Positions 1 to 9,311 of a stretch of 64,000 nucleotides of DNA are shown here, in pieces. Within the stretch, counting starts at the first letter, position 1. Every line of letters begins with the position of its first letter. The notes beneath the pieces are model-generated. The model made no database searches. It worked only from the letters and a program-made list of their open reading frames with translations, and had not been told where the DNA came from. This stretch comes from Rhodobacter viridis. GTDB lineage: Bacteria > Pseudomonadota > Alphaproteobacteria > Rhodobacterales > Rhodobacteraceae. Location of the stretch: positions 496,001 through 560,000 of the forward strand of contig NZ_QJTK01000001.1 of NCBI RefSeq assembly GCF_003217355.1, read 5' to 3'. The translations under genes were made by a program, and so were the position numbers.

Positions 1-235
1 AGTTTTCCGGGTCCAGCACCACCCGCGATCCGAAGCGCTCGCGGAAGACCTTGAACGAGATCACCAGATCCGCTTCCATCAGTTCCGTGCCCGGGCGCGG
101 TCCCGGCTTGCGGGCGCGGATGCGCGCCGCCGAGTTCCAGGGCAGGAACTCCGGATACCGCGCGACATCGGCCACCAGCGCATACATCTGCGCCGCCGAA
201 TAGGGCATGAAACGCTGTTCAGTGTGCCGCGGCAT
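1..235 (-). CDS. RatA/COQ10-like START-domain protein, 3' end beyond the window
   Basis: The reading frame opens at an ATG at 235 and runs off the left edge, so only the first 78 residues are visible. The start [20 protein letters not shown], followed by a [13 protein letters not shown] segment, is typical of the RatA/COQ10 polyketide-cyclase-like family. In alphaproteobacteria these proteins are thought to bind ubiquinone or to act on the ribosome; the sequence does not decide which. It is divergent from hpt with about 80 bases between the two starts, so the promoters must be close together. Family call good, function open. Confidence 0.75.
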   Translation of the reverse strand, partial: MPRHTEQRFMPYSAAQMYALVADVARYPEFLPWNSAARIRARKPGPRPGTELMEADLVISFKVFRERFGSRVVLDPEN

Positions 236-316
236 CGTGCCCGTCTCCCTTTTCCCGCGCCTCTTCTTGCGATAAAGCAACTGAATTGCAAGGGCCGAGA
301 GGCCGCAGGAGGAACG

Positions 317-865
317 ATGTCGCAAAGCGGTTACGTAATCGACCAGATGATCTCGGCCAAAGCCATCGCGGCCCGCGTCGAGGCGCTGGGGGCCGAAATC
401 ACCGAGGCGTTCAGAGACACCGACCGTCTGGTCGTCGTGGGGCTTTTGCGCGGCTCCTTCGTCTTCATCGCCGATCTGATCCGCGAAATCGGCGTGCCCT
501 GCGAAGTCGATTTCCTCGAGGCTTCAAGCTACGGGAATGAAACCACCTCGACGCGCGAAGTTCGTGTTCTCAAGGACTTGCGCGGCACAATTGGCGGGCG
601 CGACGTGCTGGTTGTCGAAGATATCGTCGACACCGGCCATACGATTTCGAAAGTCATGGAGATGCTGCGGGCGCGCTCACCGCGGCGGATCGAATGCTGC
701 GCCATGCTCGACAAGCCCTCGCGCCGCGAAGTCGATGTGAAGGCGCGCTGGACAGGCTTCCAGATCCCCGACGAATTCGTCGTCGGCTACGGTCTCGATT
801 ATGCGCAAAACCACCGCAACCTGCCCTTCATCGGCACGGTGCGTTTCACCGAACCGCAGAAGTGA
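317..865 (+). CDS. hpt: Hypoxanthine phosphoribosyltransferase
   Basis: Purine salvage enzyme that joins hypoxanthine (and often guanine) to PRPP in the cytoplasm. The 182-residue product has the PRPP-binding loop [11 protein letters not shown] at about residues 99-109 and the GLLRGS segment near residue 42, both diagnostic of the family. The start at 317 follows a clear AGGAGG at 308-313. The frame is open back to 224, but that extension is not family-like. A convergent hairpin separates it from ccmG. Confidence 0.93.
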   Translation: MSQSGYVIDQMISAKAIAARVEALGAEITEAFRDTDRLVVVGLLRGSFVFIADLIREIGVPCEVDFLEASSYGNETTSTREVRVLKDLRGTIGGRDVLVVEDIVDTGHTISKVMEMLRARSPRRIECCAMLDKPSRREVDVKARWTGFQIPDEFVVGYGLDYAQNHRNLPFIGTVRFTEPQK

Positions 866-866
866 C

Positions 867-906
867 ACGGCCTTCCGGGCCGGGGTCCGCCCCAGCCCGG
901 AGCCGT
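867..906. terminator. Hairpin between convergent hpt and ccmG
   Basis: Long GC-rich inverted repeat. ACGGC (867-871) pairs with GCCGT (902-906), TCCGGGC (874-880) with GCCCGGA (895-901), and GGGG with CCCC inside. It lies just after the hpt stop and just before the ccmG stop, so it probably acts on both transcripts. There is no clean T-run, so termination is inferred from position and stem strength. Confidence 0.6.
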
Positions 907-910
907 CTGG

Positions 911-1441
911 TTACTCGCCTTCGCCCGCCAGCAGCGGGTCCAGCTTTTCTGTGATCACATCCTCGGTCAGCGGCCCGGCGATACGGGTCACGATCCGCCC
1001 CTCGCCATCGACGACGAAGGTTTCGGGCACCCCGGCGACGCCCCAATCCAGCCCCATCTTGTTGCCCGGATCGGCCCCGAGCTTCGTGTAGGGGCTGCCC
1101 ATCTCGCCAAGGAAGGCCTGCGCCTTCTCGGGCGTGTCTTTCCAGTTCACACCCATAATCGCGATTCCGTCCTGCTTCAGACCGATCAGATTCGGATGCT
1201 CGACGCGGCAAGGCGCGCACCAGGAGGCCCAAAAGTTCACCAGCTTCATCTTGCCATCGCGCAGATCGGCGTCGGTGAACGGCACCTCGGCCCCCAGCTG
1301 CACGAGCTGCACGGGCGGCGCCTCTTTCCCTGCAAGCGCGGTCGGCATGTCATTCGGGTCGTTCTGCTGCATGGCAAAGTAGCCTGCGCCAACAAAGCCC
1401 GCCATCACGATGAGCGGAAGAAACATCAAGGGTTTAGCCAT
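911..1441 (-). CDS. ccmG: Periplasmic thiol:disulfide oxidoreductase of cytochrome c maturation (HelX)
   Basis: Membrane-anchored thioredoxin-fold protein that keeps apocytochrome c cysteines reduced for haem ligation. The 176-residue product has one N-terminal membrane segment (about residues 5-24), then a periplasmic thioredoxin domain with the active site WCAPC at 74-78 and the Gly-Val-Pro-Glu cis-proline region near residue 145. It is the last gene of the ccm block; its ATG overlaps the end of ccmD by 8 bases, which implies coupled translation. Length and context match R. capsulatus helX. Confidence 0.95.
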   Translation of the reverse strand: MAKPLMFLPLIVMAGFVGAGYFAMQQNDPNDMPTALAGKEAPPVQLVQLGAEVPFTDADLRDGKMKLVNFWASWCAPCRVEHPNLIGLKQDGIAIMGVNWKDTPEKAQAFLGEMGSPYTKLGADPGNKMGLDWGVAGVPETFVVDGEGRIVTRIAGPLTEDVITEKLDPLLAGEGE

Positions 1442-1592
1442 CGGTCTTCATCCGTTCCTCTTGCGCTTTGAGCGCCCGTTTCACCTTCGCGCCGCGCATC
1501 AGCGTCACCAAGATCAACCCAGCGAGCAGCGCCAAAGTCGCCCCCCAGGAGCCGAGGATCGTGACGGTGTATTTTCCGAACTCCGGCATCAT
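1434..1592 (-). CDS. ccmD: Haem exporter subunit CcmD (orf52/HelD)
   Basis: A 52-residue protein starting Met-Met, with one hydrophobic segment (about residues 12-31) followed by a basic, charged tail. This is the standard CcmD layout. CcmD associates with the CcmABC transporter and is needed to release holo-CcmE. The start overlaps the ccmC stop in an ATGATG string, and the stop overlaps the ccmG start. The length equals the orf52 described in the R. capsulatus hel cluster. Confidence 0.93.
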   Translation of the reverse strand: MMPEFGKYTVTILGSWGATLALLAGLILVTLMRGAKVKRALKAQEERMKTDG

Positions 1593-2317
1593 GCCATGCG
1601 CTCCCTTTGTTCCAGCGCCTTCAGCCGGCGGGACCGGATTTCCGTGCGGGTGCGCAGCAACAGCAGCGTCACGAACAGCATCCCGAAGCCGCCGATCGAC
1701 AACACCAGAGGTTGCCAATAAACATCCGCAATGTGCTGCTCCTTGTCGAGGCTGAGCGTCGACCCCTGATGCAGTCCCTGGTTCCAGAAGATCGCCGCAT
1801 AGCGCGAGAGCACCGCGAAGACCGAGCCCACCAAGCACAGCACGCCGGTCAGATCGGCGGCGGTATCGGGGTTCTCGATCGCCTCCCACAACGCCATGTA
1901 GCCCAGATAGAACAGGAACAGGATCAGGAACGAGGTCAGGCGCGGGTCCCATTCCCACCAGGTGCCCCACATCGGCTGCCCCCAGAACGCCCCGGTGATC
2001 AGTGCGATCAGCGTCATCACCATGCCGATCGGCGCCGCGGCCTTTGCCGCCAGCGCCGAAACATGGTGGCGCCGGATCAGCCAGATCAGCGAGGCGACGA
2101 GCATCATCACCCAGATGTTGATCGCCAGCGTCGCGGCGGGGACGTGAACGTAGATCACCTTCACCGTCGCGCCGAACTCGGCCGCGACCGGGGTGAAGAA
2201 AAAGCCCCAGACAAGCCCCGGCACCAGGGTCAAAACCGTCGCCCCCACGACCCAGGGCAGAAGCCAGCCCGAAGTCTGCATGAATTTGACCGGGTTTGCA
2301 TATTCCCAGATCGACAT
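1589..2317 (-). CDS. ccmC: Haem-handling membrane protein CcmC (HelC)
   Basis: Integral membrane protein that loads haem onto the chaperone CcmE. The 242-residue product has several transmembrane helices and the tryptophan-rich motif WGTWWEWD at about 117-124. His58 and His183 sit where the conserved family histidines are expected. The start at 2317 is preceded by GGAGG at good spacing. An upstream in-frame ATG at 2383 would add 22 unlikely residues. Confidence 0.95.
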   Translation of the reverse strand: MSIWEYANPVKFMQTSGWLLPWVVGATVLTLVPGLVWGFFFTPVAAEFGATVKVIYVHVPAATLAINIWVMMLVASLIWLIRRHHVSALAAKAAAPIGMVMTLIALITGAFWGQPMWGTWWEWDPRLTSFLILFLFYLGYMALWEAIENPDTAADLTGVLCLVGSVFAVLSRYAAIFWNQGLHQGSTLSLDKEQHIADVYWQPLVLSIGGFGMLFVTLLLLRTRTEIRSRRLKALEQRERMA

Positions 2318-2403
2318 GGGCTTTCGTCCTCCCTCTCCTGTCCCGTCGGACATGTCACGCTTTGCCACGGCCCGGATTGACACGCATCAAGCCGCGGCCC
2401 GTC

Positions 2404-3060
2404 TCACCGCAAATTGACGCGAATGGCCGCCGCCGAGGCAAAGGGCACCAGCGCCACGGTGGCGGCGGTGATCCCCGCCAGCATCGTCAGCGGCACCTCG
2501 ATCGCCATCCCCTCGGCGCCGCGCCGCACCAGCTCGGCCCCGAAAATCAGCGTCGGCACATAGAGCGGCAGCACCAGCAGCGACAGCAGCAAGCCGCCCC
2601 GCTTCAGCCCGACCGTCAACGCCGCCCCGAAGGTGCCCAGCACCGAAAGCGCCGGGGTGCCCAGAAGCAGCGAGACCTCGAGCCAAAGATAGGCCGGGCC
2701 CGGCAGGTGCAGCAGCACGGCAAAAAGCGGCGCCGCCAGCACGAGCGGCAGGCCGGTGGTGATCCAATGCGCCAGCGCCTTGATCGTCACCACGGCTTCC
2801 AGCGGGATCGGCGCGGTCGCGAGAAGATCGAGCGAGCCATCCTCGAAATCGAGCGCGAAGATCCGGTCCAGCGACAGCAGGCAGGCGAGCAGCGCCCCCA
2901 GCCAGAGGATGCCAGAGGCGATGCGGGCAAGGATTTCCCCCTGCGGGCCGACGCCGAACGGTACCAGCGTCACCACGATCAGGAAAAATGCCAGACCCAG
3001 CCCGAAGCCGCCGCCAGCACGGATCGCCAATCGCAAATCCCGGGCAAGAAGCGCAATCAC
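2404..3060 (-). CDS. ccmB: Haem exporter permease CcmB (HelB)
   Basis: Six-helix membrane permease that forms the CcmAB ABC transporter powering release of holo-CcmE. It has 218 residues, the usual CcmB length, with long Leu/Ala-rich helices throughout. The start is a GTG at 3060 that overlaps the ccmA stop in GTGA, so translation is probably coupled to the ATPase gene. A gap of 86 bases separates it from ccmC. Confidence 0.93.
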   Translation of the reverse strand: MIALLARDLRLAIRAGGGFGLGLAFFLIVVTLVPFGVGPQGEILARIASGILWLGALLACLLSLDRIFALDFEDGSLDLLATAPIPLEAVVTIKALAHWITTGLPLVLAAPLFAVLLHLPGPAYLWLEVSLLLGTPALSVLGTFGAALTVGLKRGGLLLSLLVLPLYVPTLIFGAELVRRGAEGMAIEVPLTMLAGITAATVALVPFASAAAIRVNLR

Positions 3061-3701
3061 AGGAAGGCTCCGTCGAAATCGTGATCGAAGGCGCCGCGAT
3101 GGCCGCCCGCCTCGGGCGGACGCGCCTTGAACGGGCCAAGGTCGAGCACCTCGGCCTCGGCAAGGCCCAGATCGATATGCGTCGCCATCAGCGCTGCGCC
3201 GCCCACCGCCAGATGCGCCCGCACCGCTTCGGCAAAAAGTGCGACCGAAGCCGCATCGAGCGAGACGGTCGGCTCGTCGAGCACCCAGACCGGCCGCCCG
3301 GTGACCAGCAACCGCGCCAGACCCAGCCGCCGCTTCTGCCCGGCCGAGAGGCTCATCGCCGCGCGATGCTCGAGCGCGCGCAGGTTCATCCGATCAAGCG
3401 CCGCCTCGACCGTGTCGGTCGCATAGATCGCCGCCCAGAATTGCAGATTCTCGCGCACCGTAAGCGTCGCCTTCAGCCCGTCGGCATGCGCCGCATAGGC
3501 CATCGTTTCGGGCGGCATGGAAATTCGCCCGGCCAGCGCCGGTTGCAAACCGGCCAGCGTGCGCAACAGCGTCGTCTTGCCGATCCCGTTCGGCCCGCGC
3601 AGCACCAGCGCATGGCCCGCCGCCAGAGAAAAGCTCACCCCCTCCAGCACGGCAAGACCGCCGCGGCTGACGGTGAGATTTTCGACGGCAAGCAGCGTCA
3701 T
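3057..3701 (-). CDS. ccmA: Haem exporter ATP-binding protein CcmA (HelA)
   Basis: ABC ATPase of the CcmABCD complex. The 214-residue single domain has Walker [10 protein letters not shown] at about 36-44, the signature [15 protein letters not shown] near residue 125 and Walker B with VLDEPT. It overlaps ccmB downstream and orf124 upstream by four bases each, which makes one tight translational unit with the rest of the cluster. Confidence 0.94.
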   Translation of the reverse strand: MTLLAVENLTVSRGGLAVLEGVSFSLAAGHALVLRGPNGIGKTTLLRTLAGLQPALAGRISMPPETMAYAAHADGLKATLTVRENLQFWAAIYATDTVEAALDRMNLRALEHRAAMSLSAGQKRRLGLARLLVTGRPVWVLDEPTVSLDAASVALFAEAVRAHLAVGGAALMATHIDLGLAEAEVLDLGPFKARPPEAGGHRGAFDHDFDGAFL

Positions 3702-4072
3702 GCCGTCGGGACCTCGCCCGGCATCGGCAGAAGGGCCGCGGCAACGCGGCGGCCCTCGGACAGAAGCACATTGTAATGGCGCGCGGCCGCGGGCGTCGAC
3801 ATCGGCTCCGCCATCACCCCAAGCGCTTCAAGGTCAACCTGCAAGCCCTTGGGAAGATGGGCGATATCCGCACCCATCCCGCAAAGCAAAAGATCCACCT
3901 GCCCGGCCAGCGCGCGCAGAGGCGCCAAATCATCAAAGCCGGTCCAGACCGCGGCAGCCTCGGCGCGGATCAGCAGACCGCCCCGATGCACCGCCCCGGC
4001 GACGCGAAAGAAGCCGGGGCCGTAGCCGTCGATCGGCAGCGCCGATCCGTAGCCCGCCTCACGGCTTTGCAT
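3698..4072 (-). CDS. Mth938-like domain protein (orf124) between secF and ccmA
   Basis: A 124-residue soluble protein of the Mth938-like fold (DUF498 group), with the core pattern [16 protein letters not shown] and a helix that ends in ARHYNVLL. Its length matches the orf124 reported upstream of helA in R. capsulatus. Members of this family include mitochondrial NDUFAF3; the biochemical role is unclear. The ATG at 4072 lies inside the last codons of secF and the stop overlaps the ccmA start, so it physically links the sec and ccm genes. Confidence 0.82.
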   Translation of the reverse strand: MQSREAGYGSALPIDGYGPGFFRVAGAVHRGGLLIRAEAAAVWTGFDDLAPLRALAGQVDLLLCGMGADIAHLPKGLQVDLEALGVMAEPMSTPAAARHYNVLLSEGRRVAAALLPMPGEVPTA

Positions 4073-5075
4073 CTTGCGCCCCGTTCGAGAAGAACTTGTC
4101 CGAGGGGTCTTTCTTTTGCTTGTTGCGATCAAGGCCGATGAACAGAACGATGTTCTTCGCGACATAGACCGAGGAATAGGTGCCGGTGAACACGCCCCAG
4201 ACCATCGCGAAGACGAAGCCGCGGATCACGTCGCCGCCCCAGATCAGCATCGGCACCAGCGCCAGCAGCGTCGTCATGCCGGTCATCACGGTGCGCGAGA
4301 GCGTCTCGTTGACCGAGAGGTTCATCACGTCGCGCAGCGGCATCGTCTTGTATTTCACAAGGTTTTCGCGCAGCCGGTCGAACACCACCACGGTGTCGTT
4401 GATCGAGTAGCCGGTGATCGTCAACAGCGCCGCCACCGTCGTCAGGTCGAACTTCAGCTGCAGCACCGCGAAAAGCCCGACCGTCAGCAACACGTCATGG
4501 ATCAGCGCCACCACGGCCCCAAGGGCGAATTGCCACTCGAAGCGGATCCAGATGTAGAACATGATCGCGACGGTCGCGGCCAGAAGCGACCAGATCGCCG
4601 TCCAGACCAGCTCGCCCGAGACCTTCGGGCCCACCGATTCAAACGAAGTGATCTTCAGAGCCGGATCGACGGCGGTCAGCGCGGTCTCGATCTTGTTGAC
4701 CAGCTCCTGACCCTGCGCGCCCTGACCCTGCGCGCCTTGGCCCTGCGCTCCTTGGGCGGTCTCCTGCATCTGGATGCGGATCATCGCCACATGCTGATCG
4801 GCCCGGAAGCTTGGGTCGCGCACTTCGGAAATGATCACATCGCCCAGATCCAGCGGCTCAAGCGCGGACCGATACTCGCCCACGTCGATCGCGGTCGCGG
4901 ACTCGGTGCGGATCGTCGTGCCACCCTTGAAGTCGATGCCGAAGTTCAGCCCGATGATGAACGGCAGCACCACCGAGGCGATCATCAGAGCGACAGCCGC
5001 GCCAAAGGTGGCGAACTGCCAGTGGAAGAAGTCGATATTGGTCTTTTCAGGAACCAGTTTCAGACGGAAAGCCAT
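4059..5075 (-). CDS. secF: Protein translocase subunit SecF
   Basis: Inner-membrane partner of SecD that drives late steps of Sec translocation with the proton motive force. The 338-residue product has an N-terminal helix, a periplasmic domain starting with the FGIDFKGGT signature, and five C-terminal helices that include IHDVLLTVGLFAV and the SINDTVVVFDRLREN motif. The start at 5075 follows GGAGGA. An in-frame ATG at 5120 would overlap secD. A Gln-Gly-Ala repeat sits in the periplasmic domain. Confidence 0.93.
   Translation of the reverse strand: MAFRLKLVPEKTNIDFFHWQFATFGAAVALMIASVVLPFIIGLNFGIDFKGGTTIRTESATAIDVGEYRSALEPLDLGDVIISEVRDPSFRADQHVAMIRIQMQETAQGAQGQGAQGQGAQGQELVNKIETALTAVDPALKITSFESVGPKVSGELVWTAIWSLLAATVAIMFYIWIRFEWQFALGAVVALIHDVLLTVGLFAVLQLKFDLTTVAALLTITGYSINDTVVVFDRLRENLVKYKTMPLRDVMNLSVNETLSRTVMTGMTTLLALVPMLIWGGDVIRGFVFAMVWGVFTGTYSSVYVAKNIVLFIGLDRNKQKKDPSDKFFSNGAQDAKP
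4704..4757 (-). repeat. 15-bp tandem repeat inside secF
   Basis: About three and a half imperfect copies of a 15-base unit (CCTGACCCTGCGCGC on the plus strand) encode a Gly-Ala-Gln-Gly-Gln array in the SecF periplasmic domain. The unit is a multiple of three, so copy-number change would keep the frame. It falls in a region that is normally of variable length in SecF. Confidence 0.75.
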
Positions 5076-5085
5076 GGGTTCCTCC

Positions 5086-6750
5086 TCAGATGACAATGGA
5101 CTTGGGACGACGCCAGCCATACCAGACGACGATCATCAGCCGCACCACCCAGATCGCCGTGAAGATCGAGGCGGTAATGCCGATCAGCGTGGTCACGGCA
5201 AAGCCGCGGACCGGTCCCGCACCCAGAACGAACAGGATCGCCGAGGACAGGAAAGAGGTCACGTTCGCGTCGATGATCGCCGACATTGCCTTGTCGAACC
5301 CAAGCTCGATCGCGCGCACGGGCGACTTGCCCGCGCGAATTTCCTCGCGCATGCGCTCGTAGATCAGCACGTTGGCATCGACCGAGGTGCCGATGGTCAG
5401 CACGATCCCGGCGATGCCGGGCAGTGTCATGGTGCCGCCAATCGCGCCCATCACCGCGAAGATGAAGGCGATGTTGATGAACAGTGCCACCGCCGAGAAG
5501 AAGCCGAACAGCCCGTAGGAGGCGATCATGTAGATCACCACGGCGGCGAAGCCGACAATCGAAGCGATCATCCCGGCCTTGACGCTGTCGGCGCCCAGTT
5601 CCGGCCCGATCGTGCGTTCCTCAAGGAAGGTCATGCCCGCGGGCAGAGCCCCCGCGCGCAAGAGCAGCGCCAGATCGGTCGCCTCCTGCACCGAGAACCG
5701 GCCGGTGATGATGCCCGAGCCGCCCGCGATATGCGCGCGGATCGAGGGCGCCGAGATCACCTTGCCATCCAGCACGATGGCGAAGGGCTCCCCGATGTGG
5801 TCGGCGGTGTAATCGCCAAAGGCCCGCGCACCGCTCACATTGAAGCGGAACGACACAGCCGGAGCGCCATTGTCATCCGTCGCCGGACGCGCATCGGTCA
5901 GATCGTCGCCGGTGACGACGGGAACCTCGTCAAGAACATAGTAAAGCCCCTTGCGCTCGGCATCGGGCAGCAGTTCGTTGCCCGAGGCGACCGGCGTATT
6001 GGGGTTCGAACTGGTGCCGACGACCGGGTTGAAGGTCAGCTTGGCAGTGGTGCCGATCAGATCCTTCAGCTCCTGCGCCGAGCCGATGCCGGGCACTTCG
6101 ATCAGGATCCGGTCGGTGCCCTGCCGCATGATCGTCGGCTCGCGCGTACCCGCCGCATCGACGCGACGGCGCACGATTTCGAGCGACTGCTGCATGGTGC
6201 GGTCATCCGTTGCGGTCTTTTCCGCTTCGGACAGCCGGAACACCAGCGTGTCCCCCTCGCCCGTCACCTCGTAGTCGGACTGCCCGACGCCGGTCAGGCT
6301 GACGACCGGACGGGTCAGGGTCCGCGCGACCTCGACCGCTTTCGCGATCTGGTCCTTTTGACCGATCTGGATGCGCAGCTCGCCTTCGGGCGAGGGCACA
6401 CGCCGAATAGAGCCTATGGTGGCGCGTTCCGCCGCCAGAACCTTGCGCGCCTCGGGCCAAAGCGAATCCATCCGGGCCTTGTAGACCTCGTTCAGATGCA
6501 CCTCGGCCAGAAGATGCGCACCACCGCGCAGATCAAGCCCGAGATTGACCAGCGCCGACGGCGCCCAATCGGGCCAGGCGGCTTTCGCCGCCTCCTGCGC
6601 TTCGGTCAGGGCCCCGTTTTTCTCGAAGGCCGTGACGGCGTCATTGTGCCCTTCGACGCGGGCATAGAAAAGGTTGGGCGCCGCCGTGACCAATGCCGCA
6701 AGGCACAGACCCAGAATGACGAGACGCTTCCAAAGCGAAATCTGCAGCAT
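5086..6750 (-). CDS. secD: Protein translocase subunit SecD
   Basis: RND-type membrane protein that works with SecF and YajC at the SecYEG channel. It has 554 residues: an N-terminal helix, the LGLDLRGGAHLL start of periplasmic domain P1, a P1 head, then six helices that include the GTSVDANVLIYERMREE motif. Length is normal for alphaproteobacteria. It is followed 10 bases later by secF and preceded by yajC, the standard order. Confidence 0.95.
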   Translation of the reverse strand: MLQISLWKRLVILGLCLAALVTAAPNLFYARVEGHNDAVTAFEKNGALTEAQEAAKAAWPDWAPSALVNLGLDLRGGAHLLAEVHLNEVYKARMDSLWPEARKVLAAERATIGSIRRVPSPEGELRIQIGQKDQIAKAVEVARTLTRPVVSLTGVGQSDYEVTGEGDTLVFRLSEAEKTATDDRTMQQSLEIVRRRVDAAGTREPTIMRQGTDRILIEVPGIGSAQELKDLIGTTAKLTFNPVVGTSSNPNTPVASGNELLPDAERKGLYYVLDEVPVVTGDDLTDARPATDDNGAPAVSFRFNVSGARAFGDYTADHIGEPFAIVLDGKVISAPSIRAHIAGGSGIITGRFSVQEATDLALLLRAGALPAGMTFLEERTIGPELGADSVKAGMIASIVGFAAVVIYMIASYGLFGFFSAVALFINIAFIFAVMGAIGGTMTLPGIAGIVLTIGTSVDANVLIYERMREEIRAGKSPVRAIELGFDKAMSAIIDANVTSFLSSAILFVLGAGPVRGFAVTTLIGITASIFTAIWVVRLMIVVWYGWRRPKSIVI

Positions 6751-6773
6751 GGCGGCGCGGCCCCGATGTCAGG

Positions 6774-7109
6774 TCAGTTGTTCGCGGCCGGTTCGGTCTT
6801 CGACAGAACCTGAACCACGGCGCTGCGGATCATCCGCACCTTGATATCCTTGGCGATCTCGACTTCGACTTCACCATCTTCGCGCAGATGCACGATCTTG
6901 CCGATGATGCCAGCCTGCGTCAGCACCATGTCACCGCGGCGCAGCGCATCGACCATCGACTTGTGTTCCTTGGCCTTCTTCTGCTGCGGACGGATCAACA
7001 GGAAATACATGATCACGAAGATCAGGATCAGCGGCACGAACTGGCCGAAGGCGGCCATGCCACCAGCGGCGGCAGAGGCATCCTGAGCATAGGCGGGAGT
7101 GACGAACAT
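6774..7109 (-). CDS. yajC: Preprotein translocase accessory protein YajC
   Basis: Small single-span membrane protein of the SecDF-YajC complex. The 111-residue product has the helix FVPLILIFVIMYFLLIRPQ near residues 24-42, then a basic stretch and a small cytoplasmic SH3-like domain with the GDMVLTQAGIIGKI pattern. It is the first gene of the yajC-secD-secF unit, with short gaps. Confidence 0.93.
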   Translation of the reverse strand: MFVTPAYAQDASAAAGGMAAFGQFVPLILIFVIMYFLLIRPQQKKAKEHKSMVDALRRGDMVLTQAGIIGKIVHLREDGEVEVEIAKDIKVRMIRSAVVQVLSKTEPAANN

Positions 7110-7239
7110 GGCATGGTCCTTTCGTTAGGGCCGTGAGGGCAAAGCCCCGGTTTTCGGCGCGCACCCTAGCCGCGCCCCCCCGCAATGGCAAGCGGGCGGG
7201 CGCTCACGTGGGTGTCAGAGAGGGCAAGCTGCCCCGGCT

Positions 7240-8403
7240 TCAACGGGCCGGAAGCGCGCGCTCGACCAATCGGGCGAAGAAGCTGGCCCCGATCGGCGCC
7301 GCCTCATCGTTGAAATCGAAGGCGGGATGGTGCAGCCCTGCCCCCGGCCCGGTGCCGAGGAACAGATAGGCCCCGGGACGCGCCTCGAGCATGTAGGAGA
7401 AATCCTCGGCGCCCATTTCGCGCCCGGCGTCATCCTTCACCGCCTCTGGCCCCGACACCTCGCGCGCCACATCGGCGGCAAAGCGGGCCTTGTCCCCATC
7501 GTTCACGGTCGGCGGATAGCCCTTGTCGTAGCGGATCTCGACATTGACGCCAAAGGCCGCGGCCGTGCCTTCGACGATCTCGTGGAAGCGACGCTCGACC
7601 ATCGCCCGGACATCGGGCGTAAAGGAGCGGATCGTGGCGCAGAACCAGCCGGTTTCCGGGATGATGTTGTTCGCGGTGCCGACATGGATCTGCGTCACCG
7701 AGACGACCAGTTCGTCCATCGCGAAGAGGTTGCGGCTGACGATCGTCTGCAGCGATCCAACCATCGCGGTGATCGCCGGGATCGGGTCGATGCATTCATG
7801 CGGCGTCGCCCCATGCCCGCCGCGGCCGGTGACGGTGACCCAGGCGGTATCGACCGCCGCCATCAGCGCGCCCTGCGTGGTGTGGAAATGGCCAAAGGGC
7901 AGGTTCGGCGCATTGTGGATGCCGTAGACCTCGGTGATGTCGAAGCGCTCCATCACGCCCTCTTTCACCATGACCTCGCCGCCGCCGCCGTCTTCCTCGG
8001 CGGGCTGGAAGAGCAGCGCCACGGTCCCGGCAAAATTCCGCGTCTCGGCCAGATACTTGGCCGCACCGAGCAGCATCGCGGTATGGCCGTCATGGCCGCA
8101 GGCGTGCATCTTGCCCGCGTGCTCCGAGGCGTAATCCACCCCGGTGATCTCGTCGATCGGCAGCGCATCCATATCGGCGCGCAGACCGATCACCGGCCCG
8201 TCCTGCCGCCCCTTGATCAGCGCCACGATCCCCGAGGTGGCGATGCCTTCGTGGATCTCGTCGACCCCGATCTCGCGCAGCCGCTCGGCCACATAGGCGG
8301 CGGTCTTCGGCAGCTTGAATTCCAGTTCGGGGTGACGGTGCAGCCACTGCCGCCATTCCTTCATCTCGGGGGCAAGGGCGGCAATGCGGTTGATCACGGG
8401 CAT
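7240..8403 (-). CDS. M20-family amidohydrolase (hippurate hydrolase-like)
   Basis: Zinc aminoacylase/carboxypeptidase-like enzyme of 387 residues that probably removes acyl groups from N-acyl amino acids. It has the metal-binding HACGHDGHTAMLL motif near residue 103 and PAEEDGGGG near residue 140, with the dimerisation lid domain in the middle. The start MPVINRIAALAPEMKEW matches the family. The open frame upstream to 8466 is not used in relatives, and the Shine-Dalgarno is weak. Substrate unknown. Confidence 0.88.
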   Translation of the reverse strand: MPVINRIAALAPEMKEWRQWLHRHPELEFKLPKTAAYVAERLREIGVDEIHEGIATSGIVALIKGRQDGPVIGLRADMDALPIDEITGVDYASEHAGKMHACGHDGHTAMLLGAAKYLAETRNFAGTVALLFQPAEEDGGGGEVMVKEGVMERFDITEVYGIHNAPNLPFGHFHTTQGALMAAVDTAWVTVTGRGGHGATPHECIDPIPAITAMVGSLQTIVSRNLFAMDELVVSVTQIHVGTANNIIPETGWFCATIRSFTPDVRAMVERRFHEIVEGTAAAFGVNVEIRYDKGYPPTVNDGDKARFAADVAREVSGPEAVKDDAGREMGAEDFSYMLEARPGAYLFLGTGPGAGLHHPAFDFNDEAAPIGASFFARLVERALPAR

Positions 8404-8465
8404 GGTGGACTCTGGGTTTTGGAAAGCGATAGGGAAGTAGATGGACCTGCAGGGGGCACAAGGCA

Positions 8466-9296
8466 ATGGCGAAACCGACCGATCCGGGGATCTTCGTGGA
8501 CACCGACAGCGTGGGGGCCGAGACCGAGCGGCTGGCGGCGATCATGGCCTGTCTGCGCGATCCCGACACCGGCTGCCCCTGGGACATCGAGCAGGATTTC
8601 GCCACCATCGCCCCCTATACGATCGAGGAGGCGCATGAGGTCGCCGATGCGATCGAGCGGCAGGCCTGGGGTGAATTGTCGGGCGAATTGGGCGATCTGG
8701 CGCTGCAGGTCGTCTACCACGCGCAGATGGCGGCCGAGGCCGGGCATTTCGATTTGCTGACGGTGCTGCGCGGGATCAACGCCAAGATGATCGCGCGTCA
8801 TCCGCATGTGTTCGGCGACGAAAGCCGTGTGAAGAGCGCCGCGCAACAGACGGAAGATTGGGAGAAAATCAAATCCGCCGAGCGCGCGGCGAAGGCCGAG
8901 GCGGGCGTTCTGGACGGCGTCGCGCTGGGGCTGCCCGCGCTGACACGGGCGCTGAAGCTGCAAAAGCGCGCGGCGCGGGTGGGGTTCGACTGGCCGTCGA
9001 CCGCCGAGGTGGTGGCAAAGATCGTCGAGGAGGCCCACGAGCTGGTCGAGGCCCGCGATGAACTTGGGCCGGAGGAAATCGCCGAGGAATATGGCGATCT
9101 GATGTTCGTGATGGTGAACCTTGGGCGCCATCTCGGGCTCGATGCCGAAGCCTGTCTGCGGGCGGCGAATGGCAAGTTCACCCGGCGTTTCGCCTTCATC
9201 GAGGCGGAGCTGGCAAAGGCTGGCAAGCGGCCCGCGGACAGCGATCTGGCCGAGATGGATGCGCTTTGGGATGCGGCCAAGCGCACGGGATTGTGA
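8466..9296 (+). CDS. mazG: Nucleoside triphosphate pyrophosphohydrolase MazG
   Basis: House-cleaning enzyme that hydrolyses NTPs to NMP and pyrophosphate. The 276-residue product has two MazG domains. The first contains PDTGCPWDIEQDFATIAPYT and EEAHEVADAIE (about residues 40-60). The second, C-terminal, domain has EEAHELVEARDE and EEYGDLMFVMVN, the EExxE-EExxD metal-binding pattern. It is convergent with the downstream TauE-type gene, only 15 bases away. Confidence 0.94.
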   Translation: MAKPTDPGIFVDTDSVGAETERLAAIMACLRDPDTGCPWDIEQDFATIAPYTIEEAHEVADAIERQAWGELSGELGDLALQVVYHAQMAAEAGHFDLLTVLRGINAKMIARHPHVFGDESRVKSAAQQTEDWEKIKSAERAAKAEAGVLDGVALGLPALTRALKLQKRAARVGFDWPSTAEVVAKIVEEAHELVEARDELGPEEIAEEYGDLMFVMVNLGRHLGLDAEACLRAANGKFTRRFAFIEAELAKAGKRPADSDLAEMDALWDAAKRTGL

Positions 9297-9311
9297 GAGG
9301 TTTTCCGGGGC

